DNA of 64,000 bases from Actinophytocola xinjiangensis (lineage in GTDB: Bacteria; Actinomycetota; Actinomycetes; Mycobacteriales; Pseudonocardiaceae). Below are positions 17,052 through 25,804 of the stretch, piece after piece (the first letter of the stretch is position 1; each line of letters begins with the position of its first letter). A program made the position numbers and the translations under genes. The stretch lies in contig NZ_MSIF01000019.1 in NCBI RefSeq assembly GCF_001921215.1, positions 62,001 through 126,000 on the forward strand, written 5' to 3'. The notes under the pieces are model-generated. The model did not search any database and had not been told where the DNA came from. It saw only the letters and a list, made by a program, of their open reading frames with translations.

Positions 17052-17814
17052 CCCCGCCCTGCCCGACCTGACCGGCACCGCGACCCTCGTGACCGGGGCC
17101 AGCGGCGGCATCGGCGCCGGCATCGCGCTGCGCTTCGCCCAGGCGGGCAGCGCCGTCGCCGTGCACTACCACCGTGACCGTGACCGCGCCCAAAGCGTGG
17201 TCCGCCGGATCGAGGACCTCGGCGCCACCGCGACCGCGCTGACCGCCGACCTCACCGACGAGCACGCCTGCGCCGACCTCGTGCGGGCCGCCGCCGACTG
17301 GGCCGGCCGGCTCGACACCCTGGTCAACTGTGCCGGCATCCAACCCGTACGGCCGCTGCCGGAGCTGTCCGCCGCCGACTGGCGCGCCATGCTCGACACC
17401 ACCCTCACCAGCGCACACCTGTGCACCCAGGCCGCCGCGCGGATCATGACCGGCCACGGCGGCTCGATCGTGCACATCGCCTCCATCGAGGCCCTGCAGC
17501 CCGCGCCCGGCCACGCCCACTACAGCAGCGCCAAGGCCGGGCTCGTCATGCACGCCAGGGCCGCCGCCCTCGAATACGGTCGGCACGGCATCCGGGTCAA
17601 CGCCGTCTCACCCGGGCTGATCGACCGACCCGGTCTGGAAACCGACTGGCCGGCCGGCGTCGACCGCTGGCGGACCGCCGCGCCGCTGACCCGGCTGGGC
17701 ACCCCCGCCGACGTCGCCAACGCCTGCGTGTTCCTGGCCTCCCCGCTCGCCACCTGGATCACCGGCCACAACCTCGTCGTCGACGGCGGCGTCAGCGCCC
17801 ACCCCACCTGGTGA
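17044..17814 (+). CDS. Short-chain dehydrogenase/reductase
   Basis: 256 residues, classical SDR. Cofactor motif TGASGGIGAGIAL (residues ~18-30), NCAG (~95), catalytic Ser in VHIASIEA, and Tyr/Lys in HYSSAKAG. The end GHNLVVDGGVSAHPTW is typical of sugar or 3-oxoacyl reductase-like SDRs. The residues after the first nucleotide-binding strand (HYHRDRDRA) suggest NADP(H) preference. Co-transcribed with the cupin. Its 3' part is overlapped by the tail of the SGNH gene on the other strand (17608-17814). Confidence 0.92.
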   Translation: MPDPALPDLTGTATLVTGASGGIGAGIALRFAQAGSAVAVHYHRDRDRAQSVVRRIEDLGATATALTADLTDEHACADLVRAAADWAGRLDTLVNCAGIQPVRPLPELSAADWRAMLDTTLTSAHLCTQAAARIMTGHGGSIVHIASIEALQPAPGHAHYSSAKAGLVMHARAAALEYGRHGIRVNAVSPGLIDRPGLETDWPAGVDRWRTAAPLTRLGTPADVANACVFLASPLATWITGHNLVVDGGVSAHPTW

Positions 17815-18936
17815 GCCCGCCAACACGGCCAGATCGACCGCCTCGGCCATCGCGCGGTACCCGGCGTCGCCCGGATGCAGGTGGTCACCGGAGTCGTAGC
17901 GCGGGCGCATCCTGCCCGCTGCGGCGGGATCCCTGAGCGCCGCGTCGAAGTCGACGACCGCGTCGAACGCGCCGCCGTGGCGGACGAACTCGTTCACCGC
18001 CAGGCGCACCCCCTCGAGTTCGGCCGTGTGGTTCTCCGCGCCCCCGCAGGGAACCAGGGTGCCGCCCACGACGACCAGGCCACGTGCCCGCACCCGGGCC
18101 GCCACCTGACCCAGCGCGGCGACGACCGGCGCCGGGTCACGGTGACGCGGCTCGCCGATGATGTCGTTGATGCCCAGCAGGACCACCACCGCACGCACGC
18201 CGGGCGCCGACAGCACGTCTTGGTCCAACCGCGACAACGCGTTCGGGCTGGTGACGCTGGTGAGCAGCCGGTTGCCGCTGATCCCGGCGTTGAGCACCCC
18301 CAGGCGTGTCGGGCCCGGTTCGGCGATCAGCCGGCGCGCCAGGTGGTCCGGCCAGCGACGGTGGGCGTCCGGGGTGGAACAGGTGCCTTCGGTGATCGAG
18401 TCACCGAAGGCCACCACCGCGCCGACGGCCTCGCCCAGCACGTCGACGCCGCACACGTGCGGCCAGGACGCGATCGTCGCGGTGAACACCGCGCCGGACT
18501 CGTCGGCCGTGTGGTCGCCGGCACCGGACAGGAAGCTGGTCTGGTGAGCGTGCTCGTGGTGGGTGACCGGCCCGGTCCACTCCCCGGTGAAGACGCTGAC
18601 CAGCAGATCACCCCCGTCGGGCACGGCCAGCGCCACCGGATCCGACCACACCTGGCCGCCGGCCGGGACGACGACCGGCGGCGAACCGCCGAAGGTGAGC
18701 GCGCGGACCGTGCCGGCCACCGCAGCCGCGGTGCCCGGCACGCCGAGAGCCACGGTGACCGACGCCAGCCGCAGCGGCCCGGTGCCCAGGGCGTTGGTCA
18801 GTCGCACCCGCACCGCCCGGCCACCGACGCTGGCGCGCACCGCACACCGCACCGTCCGGCCCGCGTACCCGGGGTCGGTGCCCGACGCCGACGCGGCCCA
18901 GGTACCGACCCACCCCGCCCGTCCGCCCGGACTCAT
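17608..18936 (-). CDS. SGNH/GDSL hydrolase (esterase) with run-on C-terminus
   Basis: 442 residues from ATG 18936, overlapping the upstream SDR stop (ATGA). The N-terminal ~165 residues form a jelly-roll-like region (GWVGTWAASASG...). The SGNH core follows: VVAFGDSITEGT (block I Ser), LNAGISGNRLL (Gly), VVVLLGINDI (Asn) and GDHLHPGDAGY (Asp/His). Family proteins normally end shortly after YRAMAEAVDLAVL. Here the frame runs about 66 codons further, antisense through the SDR gene, with low-complexity sequence (GERGGQEHAGVGDVGGGAQ), suggesting a lost stop codon. No signal peptide is seen. Possibly removes acyl groups from imported sugars. Last gene of the operon starting at 24931. Confidence 0.82.
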   Translation of the reverse strand: MSPGGRAGWVGTWAASASGTDPGYAGRTVRCAVRASVGGRAVRVRLTNALGTGPLRLASVTVALGVPGTAAAVAGTVRALTFGGSPPVVVPAGGQVWSDPVALAVPDGGDLLVSVFTGEWTGPVTHHEHAHQTSFLSGAGDHTADESGAVFTATIASWPHVCGVDVLGEAVGAVVAFGDSITEGTCSTPDAHRRWPDHLARRLIAEPGPTRLGVLNAGISGNRLLTSVTSPNALSRLDQDVLSAPGVRAVVVLLGINDIIGEPRHRDPAPVVAALGQVAARVRARGLVVVGGTLVPCGGAENHTAELEGVRLAVNEFVRHGGAFDAVVDFDAALRDPAAAGRMRPRYDSGDHLHPGDAGYRAMAEAVDLAVLAGSPGGVGADAAVDDEVVAGDPGGERGGQEHAGVGDVGGGAQPGQRRGGPPAVDAGRPVGFQTGSVDQPG

Positions 18937-19679
18937 TCCCGCTGGTCCCCGGCATCGTCCAGCCACCGACGCCGCAGGTCCGGGCGCAGCCACGCCGCCG
19001 GCGAACTGATCGACAGGCCGCCGTCGACCGGCACCACCGCGCCGGTCACGAAACCGGCCTGCGGCGAGGCGAGGAAGCCGACCGCCTCGGCGACGTCGCG
19101 CGGCGTACCCGTGCGGCGCAACGGATACCCCTCGGCCACCGCCGGCAGGTCGGGGTTGCCGATCATGCCGGGAGCGACCGCGTTCACCCGGATCCCCGCC
19201 GGCCCGTACTCCAGCGCGAGCTGGCGCGTCAGGCCCTCCAGCCCGGCCTTCGCCGCCGCGTACGCCGGAAGGCCCGGCGCCGCCAGCGAGGCGTTCACCG
19301 AACTCACCGACACGATCGCCCCTCCCCGGCCCAGGACACCCAACGCGGCCCGGCACACGTAGAACGCCCCGTCCAGTGTCGCGCCCAACGCCGCGCGCCA
19401 CTGCTCGTCGGTGGTCCGCCGAGCGGACGCGACCGGCATGATCGCCGCCGCGCACACCACGACCTCCAACCCGCCGAGCTCCGCGGCCGCCGCGCGGACG
19501 GTGGCCGCCGCGACCGCCGGATCGGCACAGTCACCCGCGACCATCCGCACGTAGCCGGGATCGGTACCGGCCTCCAGCGACACACCGAACACCCGGTCGC
19601 CGCGATCGGTGAACCACCGGCCGATCGCCCGCCCGATGTCCGACGACGCACCGACCACCAGCACCCCCCGACCCGTCAT
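18933..19679 (-). CDS. Short-chain dehydrogenase/reductase
   Basis: 248 residues. Cofactor motif VGASSDIGRAIG, with Ser-Asp where most SDRs have Gly or Arg-Gly; catalytic Ser in VSVSSVNAS, Tyr/Lys in AYAAAKAG; end FVTGAVVPVDGGLSI. Overlaps the DapA-type gene by ATGA upstream and the SGNH gene downstream. In an operon with an enolase-superfamily dehydratase and a DapA-type lyase, a sugar or 2-keto-3-deoxy-sugar-acid dehydrogenase role is the natural guess. Confidence 0.9.
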   Translation of the reverse strand: MTGRGVLVVGASSDIGRAIGRWFTDRGDRVFGVSLEAGTDPGYVRMVAGDCADPAVAAATVRAAAAELGGLEVVVCAAAIMPVASARRTTDEQWRAALGATLDGAFYVCRAALGVLGRGGAIVSVSSVNASLAAPGLPAYAAAKAGLEGLTRQLALEYGPAGIRVNAVAPGMIGNPDLPAVAEGYPLRRTGTPRDVAEAVGFLASPQAGFVTGAVVPVDGGLSISSPAAWLRPDLRRRWLDDAGDQRE

Positions 19680-20575
19680 CGGCCCACACCCAGCTCCAGG
19701 TCGTCGAGGATCGTGTCCAGCGACGCGCGCGCCTGGTCGTCCAGGTCACTGGCCGGCCGCCGCACACACGCCGTGGCGATCAGGCCCCGCCGCACCAGCA
19801 CCTCCTTGTGTACCGCCCAGGCCGCGCCCGGTTGGAGACCGAACACGATGAGCGGCAGCAGCCGGGTGAACTCCGCGCGGGCCTTCGCCTGCTCGCCGTT
19901 CTCCCACGCGGCGAGCACCGGACCCAACAGGTCGGGGAACTCGCAGGCCGGCATGGTGCCCACCGCGCCCCGCGCGTACTCGTCCAGCACGAACTGGGCG
20001 TTCTGGCCGCCGAACACCGCGACCCCGTCGGGCAGCGCGGCCCGCAGACCGGACACCTTCAACGCCGTCGGCGGCGCCTCGACCTTCACCGACGTCACCC
20101 CCGACAGTGCGCTGATCTGCGCGACCAGCGGGACCGGCATCGCCACCCCGGTCACACCGGGAGCGTCCTGCACCATCACCTCGGCGTCGGTCGCGGCCGC
20201 CACCTCACCGAAGAAGTCCACGAGCTGCGCGGGGCTCGGCCGGACCATGAACGGCGGCAACACCATCAACGTCGTCGCGCCGCCGTCGGCGGCCTCGCGC
20301 GCCTGCTCCAGGGCGGTCACGGTGGAGGTGGCGTTCACCCCGGCGACCACCGGCACGGCACCGGACACCACCTCGACGACCGTCGCCAGGATCCGACGCC
20401 GCTCCTGCGCGGTCAGCGCGAACCCCTCGCTGGCCATCCCGAACACCGCCGTCCCGGACACACCGCTGGTGAGCTGGAACTCGGTCAGGCGGCGCAGACT
20501 CGGCAGATCCAGCTCGCCGTTCGCGGTGAACGGCGTCGCCAGGATCGGCACAAGCCCGCGGAGCTGTTGGGACAC
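19676..20575 (-). CDS. DapA/NAL-family aldolase or dehydratase
   Basis: 299 residues from GTG 20575, one base after the previous stop. TIM-barrel class I lyase: LVPILATPFTANGELD start, GMASEG in place of the usual GTTGE, and the Schiff-base Lys164 in TSVKVEAPP. In DapA the general-acid Tyr sits in YNVP; the equivalent segment here is VQDAP, with Gln136 at the Tyr position. So it is not a true dihydrodipicolinate synthase. Neighbouring dehydratase and dehydrogenase genes suggest cleavage of a 2-keto-3-deoxy sugar acid. Substrate unproven. Confidence 0.88.
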   Translation of the reverse strand: MSQQLRGLVPILATPFTANGELDLPSLRRLTEFQLTSGVSGTAVFGMASEGFALTAQERRRILATVVEVVSGAVPVVAGVNATSTVTALEQAREAADGGATTLMVLPPFMVRPSPAQLVDFFGEVAAATDAEVMVQDAPGVTGVAMPVPLVAQISALSGVTSVKVEAPPTALKVSGLRAALPDGVAVFGGQNAQFVLDEYARGAVGTMPACEFPDLLGPVLAAWENGEQAKARAEFTRLLPLIVFGLQPGAAWAVHKEVLVRRGLIATACVRRPASDLDDQARASLDTILDDLELGVGR

Positions 20576-20576
20576 G

Positions 20577-21722
20577 TCAGGACTCCTTCACGAGGTGGTG
20601 GACGGACTCGCCGGCGACGGTGATGCCCAGCCCGATCCCGGTCGGCACCGAAACCGCCGCGGGATCGACGGGCAACGGCTCGGTGAGCACCCGGGCGCCC
20701 ACCTCCACCGACGTCGGCTGGAACTCGAACGTGAGCAGCCCTTCCACCGCAGCACTCGCCACCACGCCGGCGGCCAGCGCCACCCCGAACCCGACCGAGT
20801 GGTGCGGTGCCACGGGCACGTGACGGGCCGCGCACAGCTCGCTGATGGCGAGCAGCTCGGTGATCCCCGTGCGGGCCACGTCCGGCTGCGCGATCCGCAA
20901 CGCTCCCGCGTCGAGCCACTGCGCGAACTCGAACCGGTTGCGCAGCGTCTCACCGACCGCGATCGGCACCGCCGAGCGGGCCACCAGCTCGGCGTGGCCC
21001 CGGATGTCCTCGGGAGCCAGCGGGGCCTCAAGGAACCACACGTCCCGCCGCGCCAACTCCTCGGCCAGGCGCAACGCGTCGGTGACGGTGTAGGCCCAGT
21101 GCGCGTCGACGGCGACCCGCAGCCCGGGAGCCGCCGCGCGCACGGCGTCCACGGTGGCCAGGTCGGCGGCGATGCCGTGCCCCAGGTGCAGCTTCACCGC
21201 GGTGGCGCCCCGGTCGGCCCAGCGCGCGGCGAGTTCGGCGCGCTCGGCGTCGTTCGGTTTGGGCAGCCCGGACACGTAGACCGGGACGCTGTCGCGGAAC
21301 GCGCCGCCCAGCAACGTCGTGACCGCGACCCCCGCGCACCGCGCGGCGAGGTCCCACACAGCGATGTCCACCGCGGCGATCGCGTCGGCCTGGTGGCCGG
21401 TCAGATGCCCGCGCTCGCGCATCAGCTCCTGCAGGGCACGCACGAGCGGGCGCGGGCGGGTGGCGTCCGCGCCCAGCAGGACCGGCGCGAGTAGCCGGTC
21501 CACCACGGCGGCCGGCACCTCCGGGCCCACCGGTGCCAGCGCCTCACCCCACCCCTCGGTGCCGTCGGCGGTGACCAGCCGCACCAGCAGGGTCTCGTAC
21601 CGGTCGGAGTAGAGACTGCGCCACGGCGGCCGGACGTGGTAGCCGGACTCCGGTGTTCCGCCCAGGTACGCCTCGCGGGCGCGGACCTTCACCGGGAACG
21701 TCTCGACGCGTTCGATGATCAT
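20577..21722 (-). CDS. Enolase-superfamily (mandelate racemase/muconate lactonizing) sugar-acid dehydratase
   Basis: 381 residues from ATG 21722 (ATGA overlap with the upstream gene). N-terminal capping domain then barrel. Seen: VKLHLG with Lys177 and His179 where many members have KxK; metal ligands Asp206 (VAVDAHW), Glu232 (FLEAP) and Glu258 (AVGETL); His307/His308 in VAPHHSVGFG. Probably dehydrates an aldonate/uronate such as fuconate, galactonate or similar. The KxH variation means family-level assignment only. Sits between the large glycosidase-like gene and the DapA-type lyase. Confidence 0.88.
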   Translation of the reverse strand: MIIERVETFPVKVRAREAYLGGTPESGYHVRPPWRSLYSDRYETLLVRLVTADGTEGWGEALAPVGPEVPAAVVDRLLAPVLLGADATRPRPLVRALQELMRERGHLTGHQADAIAAVDIAVWDLAARCAGVAVTTLLGGAFRDSVPVYVSGLPKPNDAERAELAARWADRGATAVKLHLGHGIAADLATVDAVRAAAPGLRVAVDAHWAYTVTDALRLAEELARRDVWFLEAPLAPEDIRGHAELVARSAVPIAVGETLRNRFEFAQWLDAGALRIAQPDVARTGITELLAISELCAARHVPVAPHHSVGFGVALAAGVVASAAVEGLLTFEFQPTSVEVGARVLTEPLPVDPAAVSVPTGIGLGITVAGESVHHLVKES

Positions 21723-24700
21723 GCGGGCACCCGCAGTTCGACGACGTCGGTGGCCGTCCCGTCGGCCTCGACGATCTGGTAGCGCAACGACTGTCCGGCC
21801 ACCGGGACGGTCCACTCGGCGGGGCTGACGTCCTTGAGCTCCTCGCACCAGGCGCCCCCGTCGACCGAGTACCGCAGCAGCGCCGGCACGGCACGGGTCG
21901 ACTGCACGTAGGCGTCGGCGCCGGCGCCGTCGGGCCGCGACAGCAGCAGACCCCGGTCCCCGCCGTCGAAGTGGTAGCTCTCCCCGGTGTCCTCGACCGG
22001 TGGGGCGTCGAGGTGGGTCGGCACCCTCGGCAGCCGCAGGCCGGTGACCACCAGGCCGACAACACCGTGCCCGGGAACCTCCACGGTCACCTCCGGCGCC
22101 GTGACCGGTACCGCGCGGCGGACCTCGCCGGTGATCAGCTCCACGCCCACCGCGCCGTCGACGGGAAGATCGACGCGCACCGCGACCCGCTGCGGGTCCG
22201 CCGAGGAGTTGGCCAGGCTCAGACAGAGCCGGTCACCGCTGATCCCGGCGATCCAGTCCACCAGCGGGTTGTCCAGGAAGACCACGTCACGCGGCAGCCA
22301 CGGCCACACGCCGTGCTCACCGTGGAAACGGCCGGGCCGGTGCCCGTACACACGGAACCGGAACCAGACGAAGTTCTCCTCGAACGCCGCGGGGAAGCTG
22401 ACCGCGCCGTCGGAGCGGGTCTCGTGCTCGGCGAACAGGTAGTCGATCGCCATGCCGAGCTGGGCCGGGGCGTGGTGGTGGTAGATGGTCGTGTTGTCGA
22501 AGGGCCCGGTGAACGGGAAGTCCGGCTTCATGTGGTGCACGGTGTGCTGGCGGAAGTAGTAGCCGGGGTAGTTGGTGAACCGGCCGACCACCGCGTTGTG
22601 GGCGATGTCGCGCAGCAGGTCGTCACCGGCGCGATGAGCCAGCCGCAGCAGGTGGGCGGCCCAGGCCGGGTTCAGGTTCGGCCCGCTGTACCGGTAGGTC
22701 TGCAACGCCTCGAAGCCAAGGCCGGTGATCGACAGCAGCCAGGCGTCGACCTCCTCGGGGTCGATGTCGGTGCGCGGATAGTCGAACAGCGCCGCCGGGT
22801 CCCACCACCGGCTCAGCTCGATCTGCCGGTCGTGGAAGACCTCCTGGTCCGGGACGGTGACCCGGCCCTCGTGCACCGGCCGCACGAACAGCTGGGTCAC
22901 GAACCGGCGTGCCTCGGTGAGCGCGGCGTCCAGGTACCGCCGCTCACCGGTCTGCTCGGCCAACTCGAACAGGCCCACCCAGTCCGCGCAGTAGTAGATG
23001 GCGAAGTCGTGGGCGTCGAGCGGCTCGGTCGCCGGTGTGTCGACGACGGCGGCCACGTAGTCGTCGGCCAGTTCCCGCGCCCGGTCCAGATGGGCCACGT
23101 CACCGGTCAGCCGGTAGGCGGCCAGCGGCACGCACATCGGGGCGCGGCGCAGCCAGTAGTCGTGGTCCGCGCCGATGTCGCGCATCGCCAGCGCGCCGAT
23201 CGCCGGACTGCGGCCGCGGGTCATGGTGTGCAACGCGCCGAGGGCGGTCACCCCGAACGGGGTGGCGCCGAGCTGGTGTTTGCTCGTGTCGGCGTACACG
23301 TCGTAGCCCTGCTTGGGTGTCCAGCCGTACGCGTTGCGGGACAGGTGGAACTCCATCGTCGGCCGGGCCCGCCGGTGGTAGAGGTCCAGGTCCGCGGTGA
23401 GGTAGGCCGCGGAGAGCAGCACCGAGGTGGTGGTGGTCCGCACCGCCTGGTCGTTCTCGATGTCGATGAACCCCTTCGCCCGGCTCCACCACCCCGACGG
23501 CGAACCCCGGTACTCGACCGAGTCGTCGGCCCCGGACTCGCTGCCCAGCAGATCCACCAGGTTGTGCACGGTGTCGGTGAGCGAGGCGCCGAAGACGTTG
23601 TGCCGGTAGGCGCGGTAGTCGTACTCGCCGACCAGCAGCTCGCGGTAGGTGTCGTACAGCGGGGCGGCCACGGCCACGCAGCCGACCTCGAACCGCGCGG
23701 TCTGGCCCGCGGCCAGCGCCGCGCGTCGCCCGTAGTGCGGCAGGAACACCGTCGGGCGCACCCCGCCGGGCCCGCGCAGCGTCATGCCGAAGGGCTGGTC
23801 GTCGGGGTCCTTGTGGACCTCGTCGGCGAGCGTCAGTTCCTCGGCCGGCACGAACAACCCGGTGGTCACTCCCGCCGACTCGACCAGGCACAGTGGCGCG
23901 GTCAGCTCACTCGCGCCCACCGCCTCGGGACCGCCGACGATCCGGGCATGGCGCAGGGAGCCGCACAGCACCTCGGCGATCGCGGTGTTGTTGGCGATCC
24001 CGGCGAAGGCGTGGTAGGCCACGACGTGGTGACCGTCGGCCAGCGGAGTGATCGCGACCGTCGCCCGCGGGTGCGTCGCGGCCAGCGACCAGGTGAGGGT
24101 GACCTGTTCGTACCCGGCGGGGTGGGCGCGCAGCAGGGCCGTCCGGTCGTCGATCCGCTCCAGCTCGGTGAACCGCAGCCGTTGCCCCGACAGCGATCCG
24201 TGCGGGTCCGCGCGGTCACCGTGGTCGCCGGTGAGCACGAACCACTCGCCGAGCCCGTCCAGCTCGTCGTTCACCGCGACCCACCGCTCACCGTCGCGGA
24301 TGGACAGCGCCGCGGTGATGGTCTCGCCGTCGGGCCGGCGCGCGGTGCCGAAGTCCACGCGGTAGCGCTCGTTGGCGATGTGCGGGCCCGGCGCGTGGCC
24401 CAGCGGGCGTCCCTGGTCGCCCGGGTGCGCCGGGGTGACCGAGGGCAGCGGGTCGTCGTGCAGCCGCACCACCTCGACCGCCTCGACGGTGGCGCTGGTG
24501 TTGTGGGCGGTGAACCCGATCGCGTCGTGGCGCAGCCGGTGCACGTCGTTGACGGCGCCGACCGCGGTGCCGTCGACCAGGACGCCGATCCGCGCGCCGT
24601 CCACCACCAGCCGCAGGTCCACCGGCACGTCGAAGCTGTACCCGAACACCATGTCCAGCAGGGTTCGTGCCTGCCCGTCGGCCCGCCGCGACAGCGACAG

Positions 24701-24931
24701 GTAGCGCACGCCGTTGAGTTCGCGCAGTCGTAGGGCGTAACAGGTGTCGTGGTCCTCGGCGTCGAACAGCACGTCGACCCAACAGTCGAGGGATCCGCTC
24801 GGCGGGGCCGCGACGGTGAGCCGCGCCCGCAACTCGTAGCCGCTCCACAGCGGTCGGGCGACAAGGTCCCGCGTGTCCTGGCTGATCCGCGATGGCGCTA
24901 AGTCAGTCACAGGGTGGAACTTAGCATTCAT
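21719..24931 (-). CDS. Large uncharacterised protein, glycosidase-like (alpha/alpha barrel)
   Basis: 1070 residues from ATG 24931; GTG 24910 is an alternative start. Not assigned to a named family. Visible parts: residues ~25-165, a LamG/DUF1080-like sandwich (SLDCWVDVLFDAEDHDTCYA); ~185-430, a beta-rich domain (ANERYRVDFGTARRPDGETI, LPHYGRRAALAAGQ); ~435-880, helical repeats with aromatic and acidic clusters typical of (alpha/alpha)6 glycosidases or lyases (HDFAIYYCADWVGLFELAEQ, YRYSGPNLNPAWAAHLLRL, YYFRQHTVHHMKPDFPF); ~890-1070, C-terminal sandwiches. No signal peptide, so probably cytoplasmic and acting on imported oligosaccharides. First gene of the operon, divergent from the IclR regulator at 25010. 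Confidence 0.72.
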   Translation of the reverse strand: MNAKFHPVTDLAPSRISQDTRDLVARPLWSGYELRARLTVAAPPSGSLDCWVDVLFDAEDHDTCYALRLRELNGVRYLSLSRRADGQARTLLDMVFGYSFDVPVDLRLVVDGARIGVLVDGTAVGAVNDVHRLRHDAIGFTAHNTSATVEAVEVVRLHDDPLPSVTPAHPGDQGRPLGHAPGPHIANERYRVDFGTARRPDGETITAALSIRDGERWVAVNDELDGLGEWFVLTGDHGDRADPHGSLSGQRLRFTELERIDDRTALLRAHPAGYEQVTLTWSLAATHPRATVAITPLADGHHVVAYHAFAGIANNTAIAEVLCGSLRHARIVGGPEAVGASELTAPLCLVESAGVTTGLFVPAEELTLADEVHKDPDDQPFGMTLRGPGGVRPTVFLPHYGRRAALAAGQTARFEVGCVAVAAPLYDTYRELLVGEYDYRAYRHNVFGASLTDTVHNLVDLLGSESGADDSVEYRGSPSGWWSRAKGFIDIENDQAVRTTTTSVLLSAAYLTADLDLYHRRARPTMEFHLSRNAYGWTPKQGYDVYADTSKHQLGATPFGVTALGALHTMTRGRSPAIGALAMRDIGADHDYWLRRAPMCVPLAAYRLTGDVAHLDRARELADDYVAAVVDTPATEPLDAHDFAIYYCADWVGLFELAEQTGERRYLDAALTEARRFVTQLFVRPVHEGRVTVPDQEVFHDRQIELSRWWDPAALFDYPRTDIDPEEVDAWLLSITGLGFEALQTYRYSGPNLNPAWAAHLLRLAHRAGDDLLRDIAHNAVVGRFTNYPGYYFRQHTVHHMKPDFPFTGPFDNTTIYHHHAPAQLGMAIDYLFAEHETRSDGAVSFPAAFEENFVWFRFRVYGHRPGRFHGEHGVWPWLPRDVVFLDNPLVDWIAGISGDRLCLSLANSSADPQRVAVRVDLPVDGAVGVELITGEVRRAVPVTAPEVTVEVPGHGVVGLVVTGLRLPRVPTHLDAPPVEDTGESYHFDGGDRGLLLSRPDGAGADAYVQSTRAVPALLRYSVDGGAWCEELKDVSPAEWTVPVAGQSLRYQIVEADGTATDVVELRVPA

Positions 24932-25009
24932 TCATTGCTTGACAATCCCCACTCTGCGGGTGAACCATCCGGTCACTGCAAGCCGAGTCACACGATGTGG
25001 AGTGCGTGA

Positions 25010-25804
25010 ATGGCCGAGTCCGGCACCAACCAGAGCGTCGAGAAGGCGGCCGGCGTGCTGTCGACGTTCCTTCCCGGCGGCCCCCTGCGCACCGCGGACG
25101 TGGCCAAGCGCGCCGACCTCAGCCAGTCCACCGCCTCCCGGATGCTGGCCACGCTGGAGTCGGTCGACCTCGTCGAACGCGACGGACTGGGCATGTACCG
25201 CCTCGGGCCCGCGCTGGTGACCCTCGGCGCCGCGGTGCTCAACAACCACCCCGTGCACCGCGCCGCCCGCCAACGCGCCCAGAACCTCGCCGCCGACCTG
25301 CGCCTGGGCGCCAACGTCGCCGAACGCCGCGGCGACACCCTGTTCTACCTGTGCAACTTCGAGGGCCGGGACGCGCCGAGACCGTTCATGCTCGCCGGAC
25401 AGCACAACCCACTGCACTCCACCGGGCTCGGCAAGTGCCTGCTCGCCCACACCACCCCCGAACAGCGCCGGGAACTACTCGGTGACGAGCTGCCGCGGTT
25501 CACCGAGCGCACCGTTGCCGACCACGACGCGCTCGACGAGGAGATGGCCACCCTGCGCGCGCGGGGCTACACGATGGAGATCGAGGAACTGGCCCTTGGC
25601 CGGGCGTGCATCGCCGCGCCGATCCTCGACCAGCACGGCGAGGTCGCCGCCGCGCTGTCGGTCTCGGGGCCGCTGTCCGCGCTCGACCTGGCCAACCGGC
25701 AACAGGCGCTGGCCGACATCGTCGTCGAGACCGCCGACGCGATCAGCCTCGACCTCGGTTACGTCGGCCCCCAACACGCCCCGTCGCGGGCGACGAGCCG
25801 ATGA
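25010..25804 (+). CDS. IclR-family transcriptional regulator
   Basis: 264 residues, ATG 25010 preceded by GGAG. N-terminal winged helix (SVEKAAGVLSTFL... DVAKRADLSQSTASRMLATL) and C-terminal IclR ligand domain (SLDLGYV end, HSTGLGKCLLAH, GYTMEIEELALGRACIAAPI). IclR proteins usually control sugar-acid and aromatic catabolism. Only 78 bases separate it from the divergent five-gene operon, and its stop overlaps the ABC permease start by ATGA. It is thus the likely local regulator of both the catabolic operon and the importer. Confidence 0.93.
   Translation: MAESGTNQSVEKAAGVLSTFLPGGPLRTADVAKRADLSQSTASRMLATLESVDLVERDGLGMYRLGPALVTLGAAVLNNHPVHRAARQRAQNLAADLRLGANVAERRGDTLFYLCNFEGRDAPRPFMLAGQHNPLHSTGLGKCLLAHTTPEQRRELLGDELPRFTERTVADHDALDEEMATLRARGYTMEIEELALGRACIAAPILDQHGEVAAALSVSGPLSALDLANRQQALADIVVETADAISLDLGYVGPQHAPSRATSR

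Noticed and set aside
21971-24733. A 920-codon open frame antisense to the glycosidase-like gene
   Set aside because: Composition typical of antisense frames in high-GC DNA; no start signals or domains.
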